Assembly: GCF_040183065.1 (NCBI RefSeq)
Contig: NW_027185499.1
Location: forward strand, 3,286,001-3,350,000
From: Periplaneta americana
Lineage: Eukaryota > Arthropoda > Insecta > Blattodea > Blattidae
DNA: 64,000 nt
Reading direction: 5' to 3'
A program made the position numbers and the translations under genes. Below, in pieces: positions 11,011 through 21,648 of the stretch; the first letter of the stretch is position 1; each line of letters begins with the position of its first letter. The notes under the pieces were generated by a model. It made no database searches. It was not told where the DNA came from and saw only the letters and a list, made by a program, of their open reading frames with translations.

Positions 11011-11512
11011 TTTCGTAAATATATTTAAACTTTTTGAAATATTTTATATAAGTTTCAAATATTATTTCTATTACGTTAATTGATTTTAATAATAATTTTA
11101 GTAAACGCCTAAAGCAAGTATAGGCCTACTTATTTGGATGTAGTATCGCTTAGAAAAAAAATTAAGTTTTAATTTCAGTATTAATAGTATTACATATTAA
11201 GCATTGCGGGAGGATTCGGACACTCTGGGCCATCGTTTCCATAAGCCCTTGTCTCTTCTGGCACCTAAGACTTCGTAATAATAGTTATTTTAGGGTACTT
11301 TGCATATATTGATAATGTTAATAGTGGTAGGCACTAACTGCCGCCTAGCGGCAAAATAACTTTTTTCAAGACTCGCACATAAGCGTTGATTGAGCAGGCA
11401 GTGTAAACAGCCATAGGATGTGATCCAGCAGGCAGTGCTGTATTACGATCACAGAGTTTGTAAAATTAGCAGTACAAAACTCTTTGGTTTCGAAAGTTCT
11501 TTGGTTATAAGT
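11011..11512. other. Intergenic stretch, no supported gene
   Basis: AT-rich 3' flank of the P relic with one TAGGCCTA near 11122. A short GC-richer piece around 11340-11430 carries two CAGGCAGTG motifs 30-40 bp apart. No exon or transposon end could be assigned. Confidence 0.45.
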
Positions 11513-11616
11513 TTTGCCCAAAGACGTTATAATAGTATACTAGACTCACACAGAGCGCTGGTGTGTTGTCCAAAATTGAAACCAGTCTGCGCATGTTTAC
11601 GCCTCCATGCTACTGG
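11513..11616 (+). repeat. Dispersed repeat X, copy 1
   Basis: The block running from GCCCAAAGACGTTATAATAG through GAGCGCTGGTGTGTTGTCCA to GTCTGCGCATG and CTCCATG is related to 16558-16668. Shared elements keep the same order: AAAGACGTT, TCTAGAC(A)CACA, TTGGTGT(C)GT, TTTGAAACC, GCGCA and CCATG. I cannot assign it to a transposon class. Confidence 0.55.
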
Positions 11617-11895
11617 TAGAAATAGAGCGGTAAACACGATTGTCATACTTGTCCTTTGTTTTGTCTCGGGTGTTTTTAGTGAATAGTGTGAAAGTAATGG
11701 CAATATAATTTTGAAAGATGATATATTATCGCCGCGGACTCATGCTTAACATGCCTGCATTATACAATAACGTGCGGTGTGGTTTAAAAAAAAAATTTTG
11801 CCGACCGATTGTTGCTCTGTAGGTTTCACTCTAAGCGTCACGTTGTCACGTCTACTTTCTCGATAAGAATAAGCACTAGTTTGTTATATTGTTAA
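11617..11895. other. No recognisable feature
   Basis: Sequence between repeat X and the piggyBac element. It contains a poly-A run near 11785 and no supported gene. Confidence 0.4.
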
Positions 11896-13748
11896 CCCTT
11901 CGTTACTCGCGTTAAATTTCGTAACGCCAGTACTCACCTGGATTACAATGGTAATCCACATTTGTTTTTGTTTGCAGACATGGTTTAAACATTGCAATTA
12001 GATTTAAATGTTAAGAAATATATTGTTTTCAGTTATTACAGTAATGAGAATGGATATGTTGCGCATAACGGAACGTATTAAATATAAATATTAATAATGA
12101 AACGTATTATAGTACACAAATTGCATTCAAGTGACATGTTTACATAATGTTTCCACACTGGACGTGTCTATGAGTCATAATTTATTGTTGTACCATAGTT
12201 ATGAGTTAGTTCACTATCATCATAATTAATAGGTTATCTAGAATTGTTGCTCATTCGCTGTGTGAAGGTCACCTGATCTCTTGATGTAAACTCTCCCACA
12301 GGAAACGCAAGTTCACTACTGCTGACCTTTGTTACGTCATATTTGATAACTAAATACCTCACTCAGGGGTGTAGCAATGAAATAATTCAGGGATGTAACA
12401 ATCATTCACACTTCACATATAATATTTTACAGATGTTTTTGCAGTTCAGATTTAACGCACATGATAGCCTAATCTAAATCTGATTCAATTATCTAAGTAG
12501 GCCTACGCATTTCTTCCATACAGTTCAAACAAATTACATGTTTAGTAAGTCAAAGAAAATAGAGGCCAGCGTCGTGAATTTCTGCTTACATCATCATAGG
12601 CTGAGCATAACTGTTCCAGGACATTCACAGCACATTTAGTTCTATTATAAAATGATATTATTTCATGTTTCTAGCTGCCTCCCGTTTCCTCATCCATTGC
12701 CTTATCATAATGCATGGTTGATAACGCTAACAGTGTTTTTTTTCTTTGGTACATACGAAATAATTGTGCAGCGTTCATTGAATCCAAACAATGTACTGTT
12801 AACTTGCCTGTCTTAGTAGTTGTGAAATGGGGAGGGATTTCTCTTTGTTTTCTTTCTATGTTCCTACAAGTGTAATTTTGTCATTTTCTAGAAGATCTAA
12901 ACACAGAGGTACGCTCATGAAACAGTTATCGGTGGTCACATTTCTTCCTGTTCCTTTGATGGGATGAACCAGCCTCTTCACCACTGCATGTGCACTGTTA
13001 CTTCGGTGAAATGGACAGTCTGGTTGAATACCAGCATAAATTTCCAAGTTATGAGTGTAATATGTTTTCACATCCACTTTAGCAAAAATTTTGATCCAAC
13101 ATTTTGTTGGTTTAGTAGGTATATGCTCTTCATGGGACATCGTCCTCTGAATGCAACCAACTGCTCGTCTATAGTTACATATTCGCTTGGACTACAGCAC
13201 TTTTGTGAGTTCTGAACAAATAACTCTAATACTTCACGTATAGCAGCCAATTCATAAATTTCTTTCCTTTCCTTTTGTCATAAATGTTATCAAAGAGTAG
13301 ACATCGTAACAAAATTTAGAATCTATTGTAGGTCATTGTCAGGTAAATTGACTCTATTCCTGTGCCATTTTTATCCCATAGTTCTCTTACGTTCAGTCTT
13401 CCCGATTTCAAGGCGCCAGCAAAATACAAAATACCCAAGAGTGCCTCAATTTCTACGTCATTTGTTAATTTGCAATCTCTGTCACGTCCGTAATTACGCT
13501 TCACTTTTTCAATACAAATATTAGTACCCTTACAATTACATTGATTATTGTCTGATCAATAAAGCAGTCAAAACTCCCTGTGTGGGTCCGCGCAATTCTT
13601 GCAGCCCTTTTAGGGCTCGATAAATGAATCACTATATTTTGTGCTCGTCTTCTCCCTCGTTGAGCTACTGGTTCTTCCTGCCAAATTGTCATCTTTTTTC
13701 TACCCGTATAGCAGTTTCCATCATTTATAGACATTAGTCTTTCATCAT

Positions 13749-13794
<46 letters not shown>

Positions 13795-14286
13795 GTCTTG
13801 TTCTGAATTAGAATCGTGAACTTCATTCTAAAGATCTCCCCTGTTGCTTTCATCATCACTTTCATTTTCAATGCCATCATCAATATCTTCATCCAGCCAT
13901 TTGCAAATGTTGTTTGTAGTTTCCGTACCCATTGGAGCAAACTGCGAAGAGGATGGAACGATGTCACACATATTTTCATAAACTTACTGCATTGCATCAC
14001 TTATAACCATATTAAAAACTATTTCACTTACCTGAACAAAAAACTGACGTCAGTACTCGCGTGGATTACAATGGTAATCCACTCGGAAAAATTGTGCATC
14101 ACTTTATAAAACTTCGTAAAACTTTCCAAAGGGTTGCGGCAAATACGTCTAAACACCAGTAATGCCTCACTTAGAATGTGACGAGAAATTGCATTGACGC
14201 TCAACTACGCAGTGCTGCAGGCAGTGACGTAATAGAGGATTAAATATCAGTGGATTACTATTGTAATCCACGCGAGTACTGAAGGG
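11896..14286 (-). mobile_element. piggyBac element, full-length but dead
   Basis: Both ends are flanked by TTAA (11892-11895 and 14287-14290), the diagnostic piggyBac target. The termini are CCCTTCGTTACTCGCG at 11896 and CCCTTCAGTACTCGCG read from 14286. A near-palindrome TGGATTACAATGGTAATCCA occurs close to each end (11939-11958; 14251-14270 with variants), and a third copy with its GTACTCGCG lead-in lies at 14051-14085. These look like subterminal transposase-binding repeats. The 2.39-kb length fits an autonomous element. The internal transposase is broken, so this copy is fossil. Confidence 0.95.
12545..13980 (-). pseudogene. piggyBac transposase (DDE_Tnp_1_7) relic
   Basis: Reading the minus strand, an acidic N-terminal region includes Asp runs encoded by the ATC/CAT repeat at 13745-13797. 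It is followed by TGRKKMTIWQEEP (near 13700), RRRAQNIVIHL, EIEALLGILYFAGALKSGRL (near 13450), YVTIDEQLVAFRGRCP (near 13160), CWIKIFAKVDVKTYY, GTGRNVTTDN (near 12930), ISYVPKKKNTVSV (near 12750) and NSRRWPLFS (near 12570). The order and motifs are those of piggyBac. At least three frameshifts or stops interrupt it. The conserved VDxLDQ block reads VNVLEQ, so the acidic residues there are also lost. Flanking TTAA and terminal repeats are described with the element. Confidence 0.92.
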
Positions 14287-14294
14287 TTAAATGG

Positions 14295-14295
14295 C

Positions 14296-14364
<69 letters not shown>
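14295..14364. repeat. (ATT)n microsatellite
   Basis: About 23 uninterrupted ATT units immediately outside the piggyBac right flank. Confidence 0.95.
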
Positions 14365-14365
<1 letters not shown>

Positions 14366-15884
14366 TCATATACGAGTACGTTGGCTTTCTTAACTCTTAA
14401 TAATAACTCTTTAATAATAATTTTTAATCACATACCTTAATGTTCGTCCTCAGCACAAGACATTGCAACCTCGGGTTTAGTCTACGTGGATTAGACAAGT
14501 AAGTGTCATTTAATAATAATTGAAGCAGCTTATTGGTTGCATTATTGAAATTGAGGCGAGTGATTGGAGCGGCGACACAAGAAATTGAAAACAATAATAC
14601 AATTAAATTTCAAAGACCTGCCGAACGCATGAGGCCGCTCAAAGACCTGCCGAATGTTAACCATGAGAGCGCGGCGATAATACCATCCCTGTTTAATTTT
14701 CCAAGCTATTTGCAAAAGGTACGATATAATATTATCTCTTTTGTTACAATATCAATATCATTAAAAATCAATCAGTAGTTTACGACAATAAAGAATACTT
14801 AATTGTTAGTAAAAGTATATCAGACTGTAGAGAAATCCCACTGAGTGAATTATTTAGACTTACACATCAGATGTTAAAACATTAGTGGAAAGATAACTTT
14901 TTGTTTTTATTATGTAAATGAATTTATCTGCAAGATAATAAACTTTCATTCAAGATCCATATATGGATAAATAAATATACAGATAATAAATAAATAAATA
15001 AATAAATAAATAGCTATAATAGCTAAGCCTCCTTTGTGAATTTATGATTCAGAGTTCACCTATAAATAACTCTTTTACATTTTGCCGGATATATTTTATT
15101 AACAAAAGCAAGGAATGGCATCTTATTGATATTGCATATGTGCATAAAAATTATGTACCATCACTCCGCAAGCAATGATAATATATCTATTTTATTTATT
15201 TAAAATAAAAATACAATATGTAAAAAATCCACACATAAAAAGTATGTGTTTTTTTTATCTTGCATAAAGTGATTGTTTAGTTTTTAGGTCTTCACCTTCA
15301 CGTTACCTATTGTTTGCAATGTATTAGGTACCGATACTTTTTGTAATTGATAGCATTCCCTTTATTAATTGAAGAATGAATTCAATGTAATTTGGCTACC
15401 TTCGCATATTATATTATGCCAGATTACCTATGTCCTGTGGTCTAAAAGTACCGGTAATATAATTCATTTTTGATTCTCTAAAACTTAACAACAAGTCTAT
15501 ACTGATTATCGCATATTTATTTCACTTAAGAATTTGATTATAACAAGAACTTGTGTAATCAAGGTGCATATATTTATGTCTTGTGATCTAAGAGTTAATA
15601 TGTTAATATAATTTTAGATTCTCTGAAACCTAACAATTCGCTGATTATCGTAAAATTATACAATCTATAATGTGTATTGTGTAGGCCTAATTATGGATGT
15701 ATCAGTATGTTTTCTATAAATTGCTGCATACGTATTTTCTTTTCTTTAATGTTCTAACACATATCAATGAAACTTTGAATATGTTTATTTCGTCCTAATT
15801 TTACGTTAAACGTCGAAAATGGCCATAATATGTCAATTTTAGATCATCACAGCGTTAAATTGCGTGATTTACGCACTGCTATTA
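14365..15884. other. Intergenic stretch with small repeats
   Basis: At 14602-14655 the phrase TCAAAGACCTGCCGAA occurs twice, 38 bp apart. A (TAAA)n run occupies about 14980-15012. Between 15420 and 15620 a loosely repeated phrase (GTCCTGTGGTCTAAAAGTA / GTCTTGTGATCTAAGAGTTA) recurs about 155 bp apart. No gene is supported. Confidence 0.5.
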
Positions 15885-15888
15885 TTTG

Positions 15889-15990
15889 TCTGCTCTCCAA
15901 CAATATGGCGGCAAGCGCAGCGTTCAATTTGCCCCGGTTTCCTCGTTTCGCGCAGCCGAGACTGTAGGGGCTTGGTTTTGCCAATATGAC
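15889..15990 (+). repeat. Dispersed GC-rich repeat Y, copy 1
   Basis: The sequence has CTCCAACAATATGGCGGCAA, then GTTCAATTTG, CGCAGCC and TGTAGGGGCT. It aligns in order with 18526-18640, where CCCAAAGCATGGCGGCGGAC starts the copy. GC content is clearly above the surroundings, which gives it a promoter-like look. Because it recurs, I call it a dispersed repeat. Confidence 0.55.
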
Positions 15991-16281
15991 AGTTTTAAAC
16001 ACATATTATTAATATCCATTATTTCAGAATATATCAGTTTTATAACATTCGGAGTATTATTACTATTACTATATAGCCAATTTGAATTTTCATTCGAGGA
16101 CAAAGTAGTCATATTAGTCTACTGTGTATGACCTATTAACCTCATTTGTTCAGTTGATAATTGTTGGATGTTGGCATTCCTATTCTGTTTAAATCTTGAA
16201 TAAATTATGGAATGGACGAACATGGCTGCTTAAGGAAGAAATTTGAACAGATCCAGTTAATTTAGAAGTTACTGGTGCTTT

Positions 16282-16530
16282 CCTGGGATAAACTCCAGAA
16301 CATGGATTGCACCCTTTCCCTCTTACTTCAAAATTCAAACCTTGTGCACACAAAATAAATTATTGGCACTGAAAAGTGCCTTTTCGTAAATATAATGATG
16401 CGCATTCTACAAACGCAGACAAATCTGCTCTTTTTAGTATTATAAGACAATTTGGTAGGTGCAATCCGTGTTCTAAAATTTTCGGCTAAACTCCAGAACA
16501 TGGATTGCACCCTTCCCCTCTACCCTCACC
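16282..16530 (+). repeat. Triplicated AACTCCAGAACATGGATTGC motif
   Basis: The phrase AACTCCAGAACATGGATTGC followed by ACCCTT occurs at about 16290 and 16489 in direct orientation. An inverted, more diverged form (GTGCAATCCGTGTTCTA) lies at 16460-16476. A further relative (GGATAAACTTCAGAACGCGATT) starts the candidate exon at 19148. In one frame each copy encodes KLQN. They could be duplicated exon pieces or repeat fragments. Confidence 0.5.
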
Positions 16531-16557
16531 GCACCTACCGTGCAACTAGCTACTTTC

Positions 16558-16668
16558 CTTGCCAAAGACGTTGTAGTTATATATCTAGACACACAATTGG
16601 CGTTGGTGTCGTGTACAAATTTGAAACCTCTCGCGCAGGTTCGCGCGACGCCATGTTTGGGGAGCACG
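16558..16668 (+). repeat. Dispersed repeat X, copy 2
   Basis: This is the relative of 11513-11616 in the same orientation. It ends with GCGCGACGCCATGTTTGGGG, whose reverse complement resembles the start of repeat Y (CCAAA then CATGGCG). X and Y may therefore be parts of one larger family. Confidence 0.5.
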
Positions 16669-17558
16669 AATGATTGTTTCTATAAAGCATTCGGAGTTTA
16701 GAAAATACAATTGAGTATATAGGCGTTTTCTTAGTGGATTTCCTCCTTCACTGTAATATAGCTAAACTTATTTTCGTATTTTCTAACGTATAATATAAAA
16801 TAACACAAGTAAATCTAAATATTGTAACTAAGCATTGTTTTAAATACAAACGCCTTATATTGCTCATAAATAGACATCAGTTTATTTCTATTTCCTATGA
16901 CCGAATACATGGAATATTTTTACTTATGTTATTTTATATACGTTAGAAAATACGTAAATAATTTATTTAAATTATGTTACAAAGAGAGGGATGTCCGCTA
17001 AAAATGTCTATAATTATACCCAATGGTATTTTCCAGACACCTAACGCACTGTAATAATAATCCTCAGTGTTTTGAGAATCAGAGGCGATATGACTCTTCT
17101 ACTGCAGACATTGATTGCAATTCCCTTATTCTTACATCATTCTCAATGACACAATATTGTCAAAATGTGATTGTGTTCATTGCTGGCTTAGTTGTTAAAT
17201 AATTAAGAAAAATATGGTGTAATAAACCTAAAGACTCAATTTATGGTACGTAGCCTACCAGCAGTAAGCAAAATCTCTTTTATTTTTTTAACGAAAGAAT
17301 AATGGGAGTCTTGTCATCCCATCATCTGAGATTATAGAAATATGCCCCTTAAGTGAAAGAGCGATTATACAGATGTTGACAGTTCAATGGCATATTACCA
17401 CCCACTCTTACATCGTGTGAAAACAATGTGCTCCAGAAGTAGAACACTTGTACAATATTTCTACACTTATAGGAACATATTTTAGAAAATGGATCCCAGA
17501 TTCCTCCCGAGAATCATATTTTTAACTTATTAAACTGACCATAAAAGTACATCAAGAT
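16669..17558. other. Unannotated AT-rich stretch
   Basis: No supported gene. An imperfect inverted phrase (CGTATTTTCTAACGTATAATATAAAA near 16775 versus TTTTATATACGTTAGAAAATACG near 16930) suggests a small foldback. Confidence 0.4.
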
Positions 17559-17560
17559 CT

Positions 17561-17800
17561 ACTGACGTAGCTCAGTGGGCTAAGGACTGTCGGTCTGGAG
17601 TCGCGCTCGGTCACGGGTTCGATACCCGCTGATTTCCTGGTTGGGTTTTTTCTTATATCCCCAACCGTAAGGTGAATATCAGGTAATCTGTGGCGAATCC
17701 TTGGCGTCGTCTCGCCAAATATCATCTCGCTATCATCAATTCCATCGATGCTAAATAATCTAGTAGTTGGTACAGCATCATTAAATAACCAAATAAAAGA
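17561..17800 (+). mobile_element. tRNA-derived SINE, CCTGGTTGGG family
   Basis: The head has tRNA A and B boxes (GTAGCTCAGTGGGCTAAGGA; GGTTCGATACCC). Next comes the family body (TTTCCTGGTTGGGTTTTTTC, GTGGCGAATCC, CTCGCCAAATATCATCTCGC, ATCGATGCTAAATAA) and an AT tail. The same family occurs at 20482-20665 (-), 27711-27915, 38390-40140 (split) and 61960-62218. Confidence 0.9.
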
Positions 17801-17898
17801 GAGTACTACATAAAGAGCAGATGTTAGCACACAGCTTAAGGTTACCAGTACAACACGACTTTACATAAAAATGTTGTAAGACAATATTTAACGGAGTC

Positions 17899-17956
<58 letters not shown>
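17899..17956. repeat. (AAT)n microsatellite
   Basis: An uninterrupted run of about 19 AAT units. Confidence 0.95.
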
Positions 17957-17959
<3 letters not shown>

Positions 17960-18525
17960 CAATAGGCAAGATGTTCTGTACACTAGGCATGAGTTCTATT
18001 ACCGTATATGACTAATTGACTAATTCATGCATGTGACGTTTATTTCATACTACAGCTGTGATAATGAGGTATTGCACGGTAGACCTACTTAAATTTCAAA
18101 CTAAAACATTAGGTACATGTTTCTATTTTACAGGTGTAGGTCTATATTATGTGAAATGGAAGCGAAATTGTTCATTTATCGTCCACATCAAAGTAACGTC
18201 TTATACAGGCAGTGTTTTGTTAATAATAGTTAATACTAATAATTTTCTTTTCATCTGAACTATTACTACAATATGCATTTGTATTTCTGTTGTCAAATAA
18301 CTATACAACATCTTTAGTTACGGTATCAAATTGTTACAGTTTTCTTTCGTTTCATGTCAAACTATCGGTAACTAAGCTTGATTATGTCTTTAACGTGGTC
18401 GCTTTAAATGTTAATAAGATTTTTTTTTTTTCATTTATCCATTCAGATTGATTTATAAGAGAAACCAAACATACATATTAAACATTCAGCATTGTATAGT
18501 GCAGCCGTCTGCTGACTGCTAGCCG

Positions 18526-18780
18526 GTGCTTCTCCCAAAGCATGGCGGCGGACGCAAGCTTCAATTTGTCCCTACTCTAAACTTCTGCGCAGCCTCGGCT
18601 GTAGGGGCTCGTTCCTTGCAGACTCCTCCCTCTCTCGCGTTCTCACGCTTCATCTCGCTCCGTCCGAGACACGCGCCACCTCGAAACTCGAAACATCATG
18701 GCGGCCACTGGCGATCTCCGCAAACATCGCACCCCTTCCTGCAACAAGAAATAATTCGCAACGTTAAAGGTAAGAAAGAA
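18526..18780 (+). promoter_or_regulatory. GC-rich repeat Y copy 2 with promoter/first-exon look
   Basis: The first 115 bp match repeat Y at 15889-15990. The following part (18640-18770) is pyrimidine- and CpG-rich (CTCGCGTTCTCACGC, CGTCCGAGACACGCGCCACC). It contains ATGGCGGCC at 18699 and ends in GTTAAAG followed by GTAAGA at 18774, a good splice donor. This is what a housekeeping-type promoter plus first exon would look like, and candidate exons follow at 19148 and 19723. A 141-codon frame at 18526-18951 runs through the donor and has no recognisable domain. The repeat match argues against a unique promoter. Confidence 0.35.
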
Positions 18781-19147
18781 ATACGTTTGAGATTACAAGA
18801 CTTCACGTCATCTACACGGTACAACTTTTTTTTCAACTTCACACGTTCAAGCCATGGTGAAAGAATATTCTTCCACCACGCGTTCAAGCAATGCCTGCAA
18901 AATTGGTATTTTAATACTAATATGGCGTATCTTGTAGGTAGAAAATCTTAATGTATCTTAATTCAACATGCGCTTTAAACTTGATTCTTTCAATGTTCTT
19001 CCCAGACTGCGTGCGTACGAGCATGAAAAACTGAACCACGTAGATGCAGCTTAACTGCACCGTAATGTTTTTTTTTTTTTAATTTAAACTGAATTCTTCC
19101 ATCATATCTTAAACGTTTATTAAACTGAGAACTGTAATTTTTTTAAG

Positions 19148-19266
19148 GGATAAACTTCAGAACGCGATTACCTTCCTTCTACCACTACCACATGATGAAT
19201 TGACTTCTGTGTTGAATTACAAGAGTGTATTAGGGCCTAACTGCAAGTACGCCAAAAGCTTTAAAG
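19148..19266 (+). CDS. Candidate internal exon, unknown gene
   Basis: After a pyrimidine run ending in AAG (19146-19147), an open frame reads DKLQNAITFLLPLPHDELTS then VLNYKSVLGPNCKYAKSFK and ends in AAAG followed by GTAAGC at 19267. It has 39 full codons, enters in phase 2 and exits in phase 1. Composition looks coding, but I do not recognise the product. Its first 22 bases resemble the motif at 16290 and 16489, so a repeat origin is possible. Phase is compatible with the next candidate exon at 19723. Confidence 0.35.
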
Positions 19267-19722
19267 GTAAGCTAACAGAGTTAATATGCACTTTGGGTAT
19301 GAACGAACATCTTATTTTTGCATATAGCTAAGTTAAGTTGGTCAGATATCTTAAAATTCATGGGACAGAATCTGATATGACTAAATATGTTGTTCCCGGT
19401 TTAATTCTTTACAGTTGCGTTACCAAAGGATGGCGACGTACCCTAGCTTGGGAACGCAATAGTAAAGAAGTGTCGTTCCCGAAAAGACATATTTTAGAAA
19501 ATTTGACTTTACAGTTAACAGTAGTACCTTTACTCGAATAATTTTGATAAAATAAAAAGAGTTAAATTGCCGGAGATATTTATTATTTTTATAGACTCGT
19601 GGATAGAATTCTTCCAGGAATATTTCACAAACGTCGATTATACTGCAATCCTTCAATTGTTCTATGAAATGTAGTGTTATTAATGCATTATATGATACTA
19701 GCGTACTGCTGGTTTGTTTCAG

Positions 19723-19854
19723 TTGATAGAAAGACAAATGACGGAGTTTTACACTGTGAATGTGCTGCAGTGTACTGACAGAAATCGGATAGTAATGAGA
19801 AGACCTGGTTATTCCTGTTTCCTATGCCGAGTAATGCAGCACACAGCTTAAAAG
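19723..19854 (+). pseudogene. Candidate exon with in-frame TGA
   Basis: The acceptor GTTTGTTTCAG precedes 19723. Continuing the phase of 19148-19266, the frame reads DRKTNDGVLHCECAAVY, then TGA at 19776-19778, then QKSDSNEKTWLFLFPMPSNA and HSLK, ending AAAG followed by GTAAAC at 19855. The matching phase and the two open flanks suggest a once-coding exon with one nonsense change. A selenocysteine codon is conceivable but unsupported, since I see no SECIS-like structure. It could also be chance. Confidence 0.3.
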
Positions 19855-20481
19855 GTAAACAATGGCGTTGGCATAAGCTCAATGCAAAGATATCCTTATA
19901 TATCTTCAGTAAATAGTCAGGGTTGATAAACTGTAGTGATTTTTAAATTTAAGTGAGAATTTTTTGTCGAAATCAGATTTGTTTATTAAAATGGGTTTTT
20001 GCCTTCTTTTGTAATTCATTTAAACTTAATTTGCGCATTAGTTCCTACATAATTGTGTATTTTTAATGTGTTATTTTAAGTAATTAACAACATCGCTTCA
20101 AAAATAATTTACTATGTTTACACATAAGCCTCATTATTAATACATGAAGAGTTACAGCACTAATAACCTGTACTTAATGATAATAATAATTAGCTTAGAC
20201 TTAGGCAAGATATTATGCTCAGTTTGTTATTCATTAGAAAAGAATTCAACTATTTAGAGAGATTAATATTTACAAATAGATTTATCAGAAGAGCTTAGCA
20301 TTGTGTGTTTTCAAAGTAAATACGTAGCCCATTTGGCATTGTGCAACTTTTACTTTGAATATTGTTATGAGCTACAGCAATTCATTTCAATCCTCAGCAT
20401 CATACTATGCTTTAATTAGGTGGTGATTCACCACTGTGCGCCGGTGGCGATATGAAGTTCAAGGAATAATATAATATTCGT

Positions 20482-20665
20482 TTTATTTGGTTATTTAACG
20501 ACGCCGTATCAAATACTAGGTTATTTATTGTAGATGGAATTGGTGATAGCGAGGTGGTATTTGGCGAAATGAGCTCGAGGATTCCCCACAGATTACCTGA
20601 CATTCGTCTTATGGTTGGGGAAAATCTCGGACAAAACCAACCAACTAATCAGCCCAAGCTGGAAT
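20482..20665 (-). mobile_element. SINE, CCTGGTTGGG family, 5'-truncated
   Basis: The element reads in reverse. The AT end TTATTTGGTTATTTAACGAC starts at about 20482. The body contains the reverse complement of GTGGGGAATCCTC and of the CCCCAACC block, and similarity stops near the CAGCCCAAGC motif at about 20655, before the tRNA head. The family members at 17561 and 61960 supply the comparison. Confidence 0.85.
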
Positions 20666-20858
20666 GGAACAGAGAATAGAAGAGAACAATGGAAAACTAA
20701 AAAAATACCGAAAGTCTTCGTAAATGTTTAAAAGTAAATACGAAACAGGTTATACAGGTATATGCAGTACTACAACTTATTTTATCACTAATGAATGAAT
20801 ATAAGTTCTTGTTTGCTATAATTTTATGATAATCTGTAGCCTAAGCTTCTTCCGACCA

Positions 20859-21087
20859 GGTCGACCTGGTTGGCAAGTTGGTATAGCGCTGGCCTTCTAT
20901 GCCCAAGGTTGCGGGTTCGATCCCGGGCTAGGTCGATGGCATTTAAGTGTGCTTAAATGTGACAGGCTCATGTCAGTAGATTTACTGGCATGTAAAAGAA
21001 CTCCTGCGGGACAAAATTCCGGCACATCCGGCGACACTGATATAACCACTGCAGTTGCGAGCGTCATTAAATAAAACAACATTTTTT
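20859..21087 (+). mobile_element. tRNA-derived SINE, second family
   Basis: The head has GGTTGGCAAGTTGGTATAGC (A box) and GGTTCGATCCC (B box). The body includes GGCATGTAAAAGAACTCCTG and ends CATTAAATAAAACAAC plus a T run. An exact 11-bp target duplication TCTTCCGACCA lies at 20848-20858 and 21088-21098. This body differs from the CCTGGTTGGG family. Confidence 0.93.
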
Positions 21088-21501
21088 TCTTCCGACCATG
21101 AAACTGAACAGAGGGTGATCAGTGAGGGGTGGGGAGGGGATGGATAAGGCGTGGTTTCCCTGCTTGCATTCCTGTCCCTCACTTAATATCAAATTTCGAT
21201 AATCCGAACAGGTCCCTGTTCCAATTGGTTCGAACTAGTGAGGTTCTACTGTATAGCAGTAGCGGCTATTCAAATGAAGAAGGTGAAAAACATTTCACTT
21301 GTAATTTGCGAGCCTTTTGATTTATATTTCATGTATTAAATTATTCAATTTAAAAACTATAGCGCTATAAATCAATAAATGTCAAGTACAGCATCACCAG
21401 GCTGTTTTAATATTCCCGCTGTTCACGTCTCAGTTCCTTGAGCTGCAGCGACGAGGCAATGATTCTCAGATTTAAAATATTATTTTGTTCTTCTATGTTA
21501 G

Positions 21502-21648
21502 GGTGGTTGCTATGACAACGACACGCACTTCCACATTCTTCAAGAAACGGGTGTTGCTGTGACGAACACGTATTTGGTCTTCAGCCCAGCCGATGCGCTT
21601 TCTATAATGGGCGACACGGAAATTTACGACTATTTGTCTGTCCAGTAA
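21502..21648 (+). CDS. Likely terminal coding exon of an unidentified gene
   Basis: A pyrimidine-rich tract (TTTTGTTCTTCTATGTTAG) ends at 21501. From 21502 one frame is open for 48 codons and stops at TAA 21646-21648. It reads GGCYDNDTHFHILQETGVAV, then TNTYLVFSPADALSIMG and DTEIYDYLSVQ. Codon use is GC-richer at third positions than the surroundings, and the preceding in-frame codon is a stop, so the exon must start here in phase 0. AT-rich sequence resembling a 3' UTR follows. I do not recognise the protein. Upstream candidate exons end in phase 1, so at least one exon is missing or they belong to another gene. No ATG starts it, so it is not a stand-alone gene. Confidence 0.5.
   Translation, partial: GGCYDNDTHFHILQETGVAVTNTYLVFSPADALSIMGDTEIYDYLSVQ

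Noticed and set aside
18526..18951. 141-codon frame as a protein gene
   Set aside because: It begins inside a dispersed repeat, runs through a good splice donor and shows no recognisable domain.
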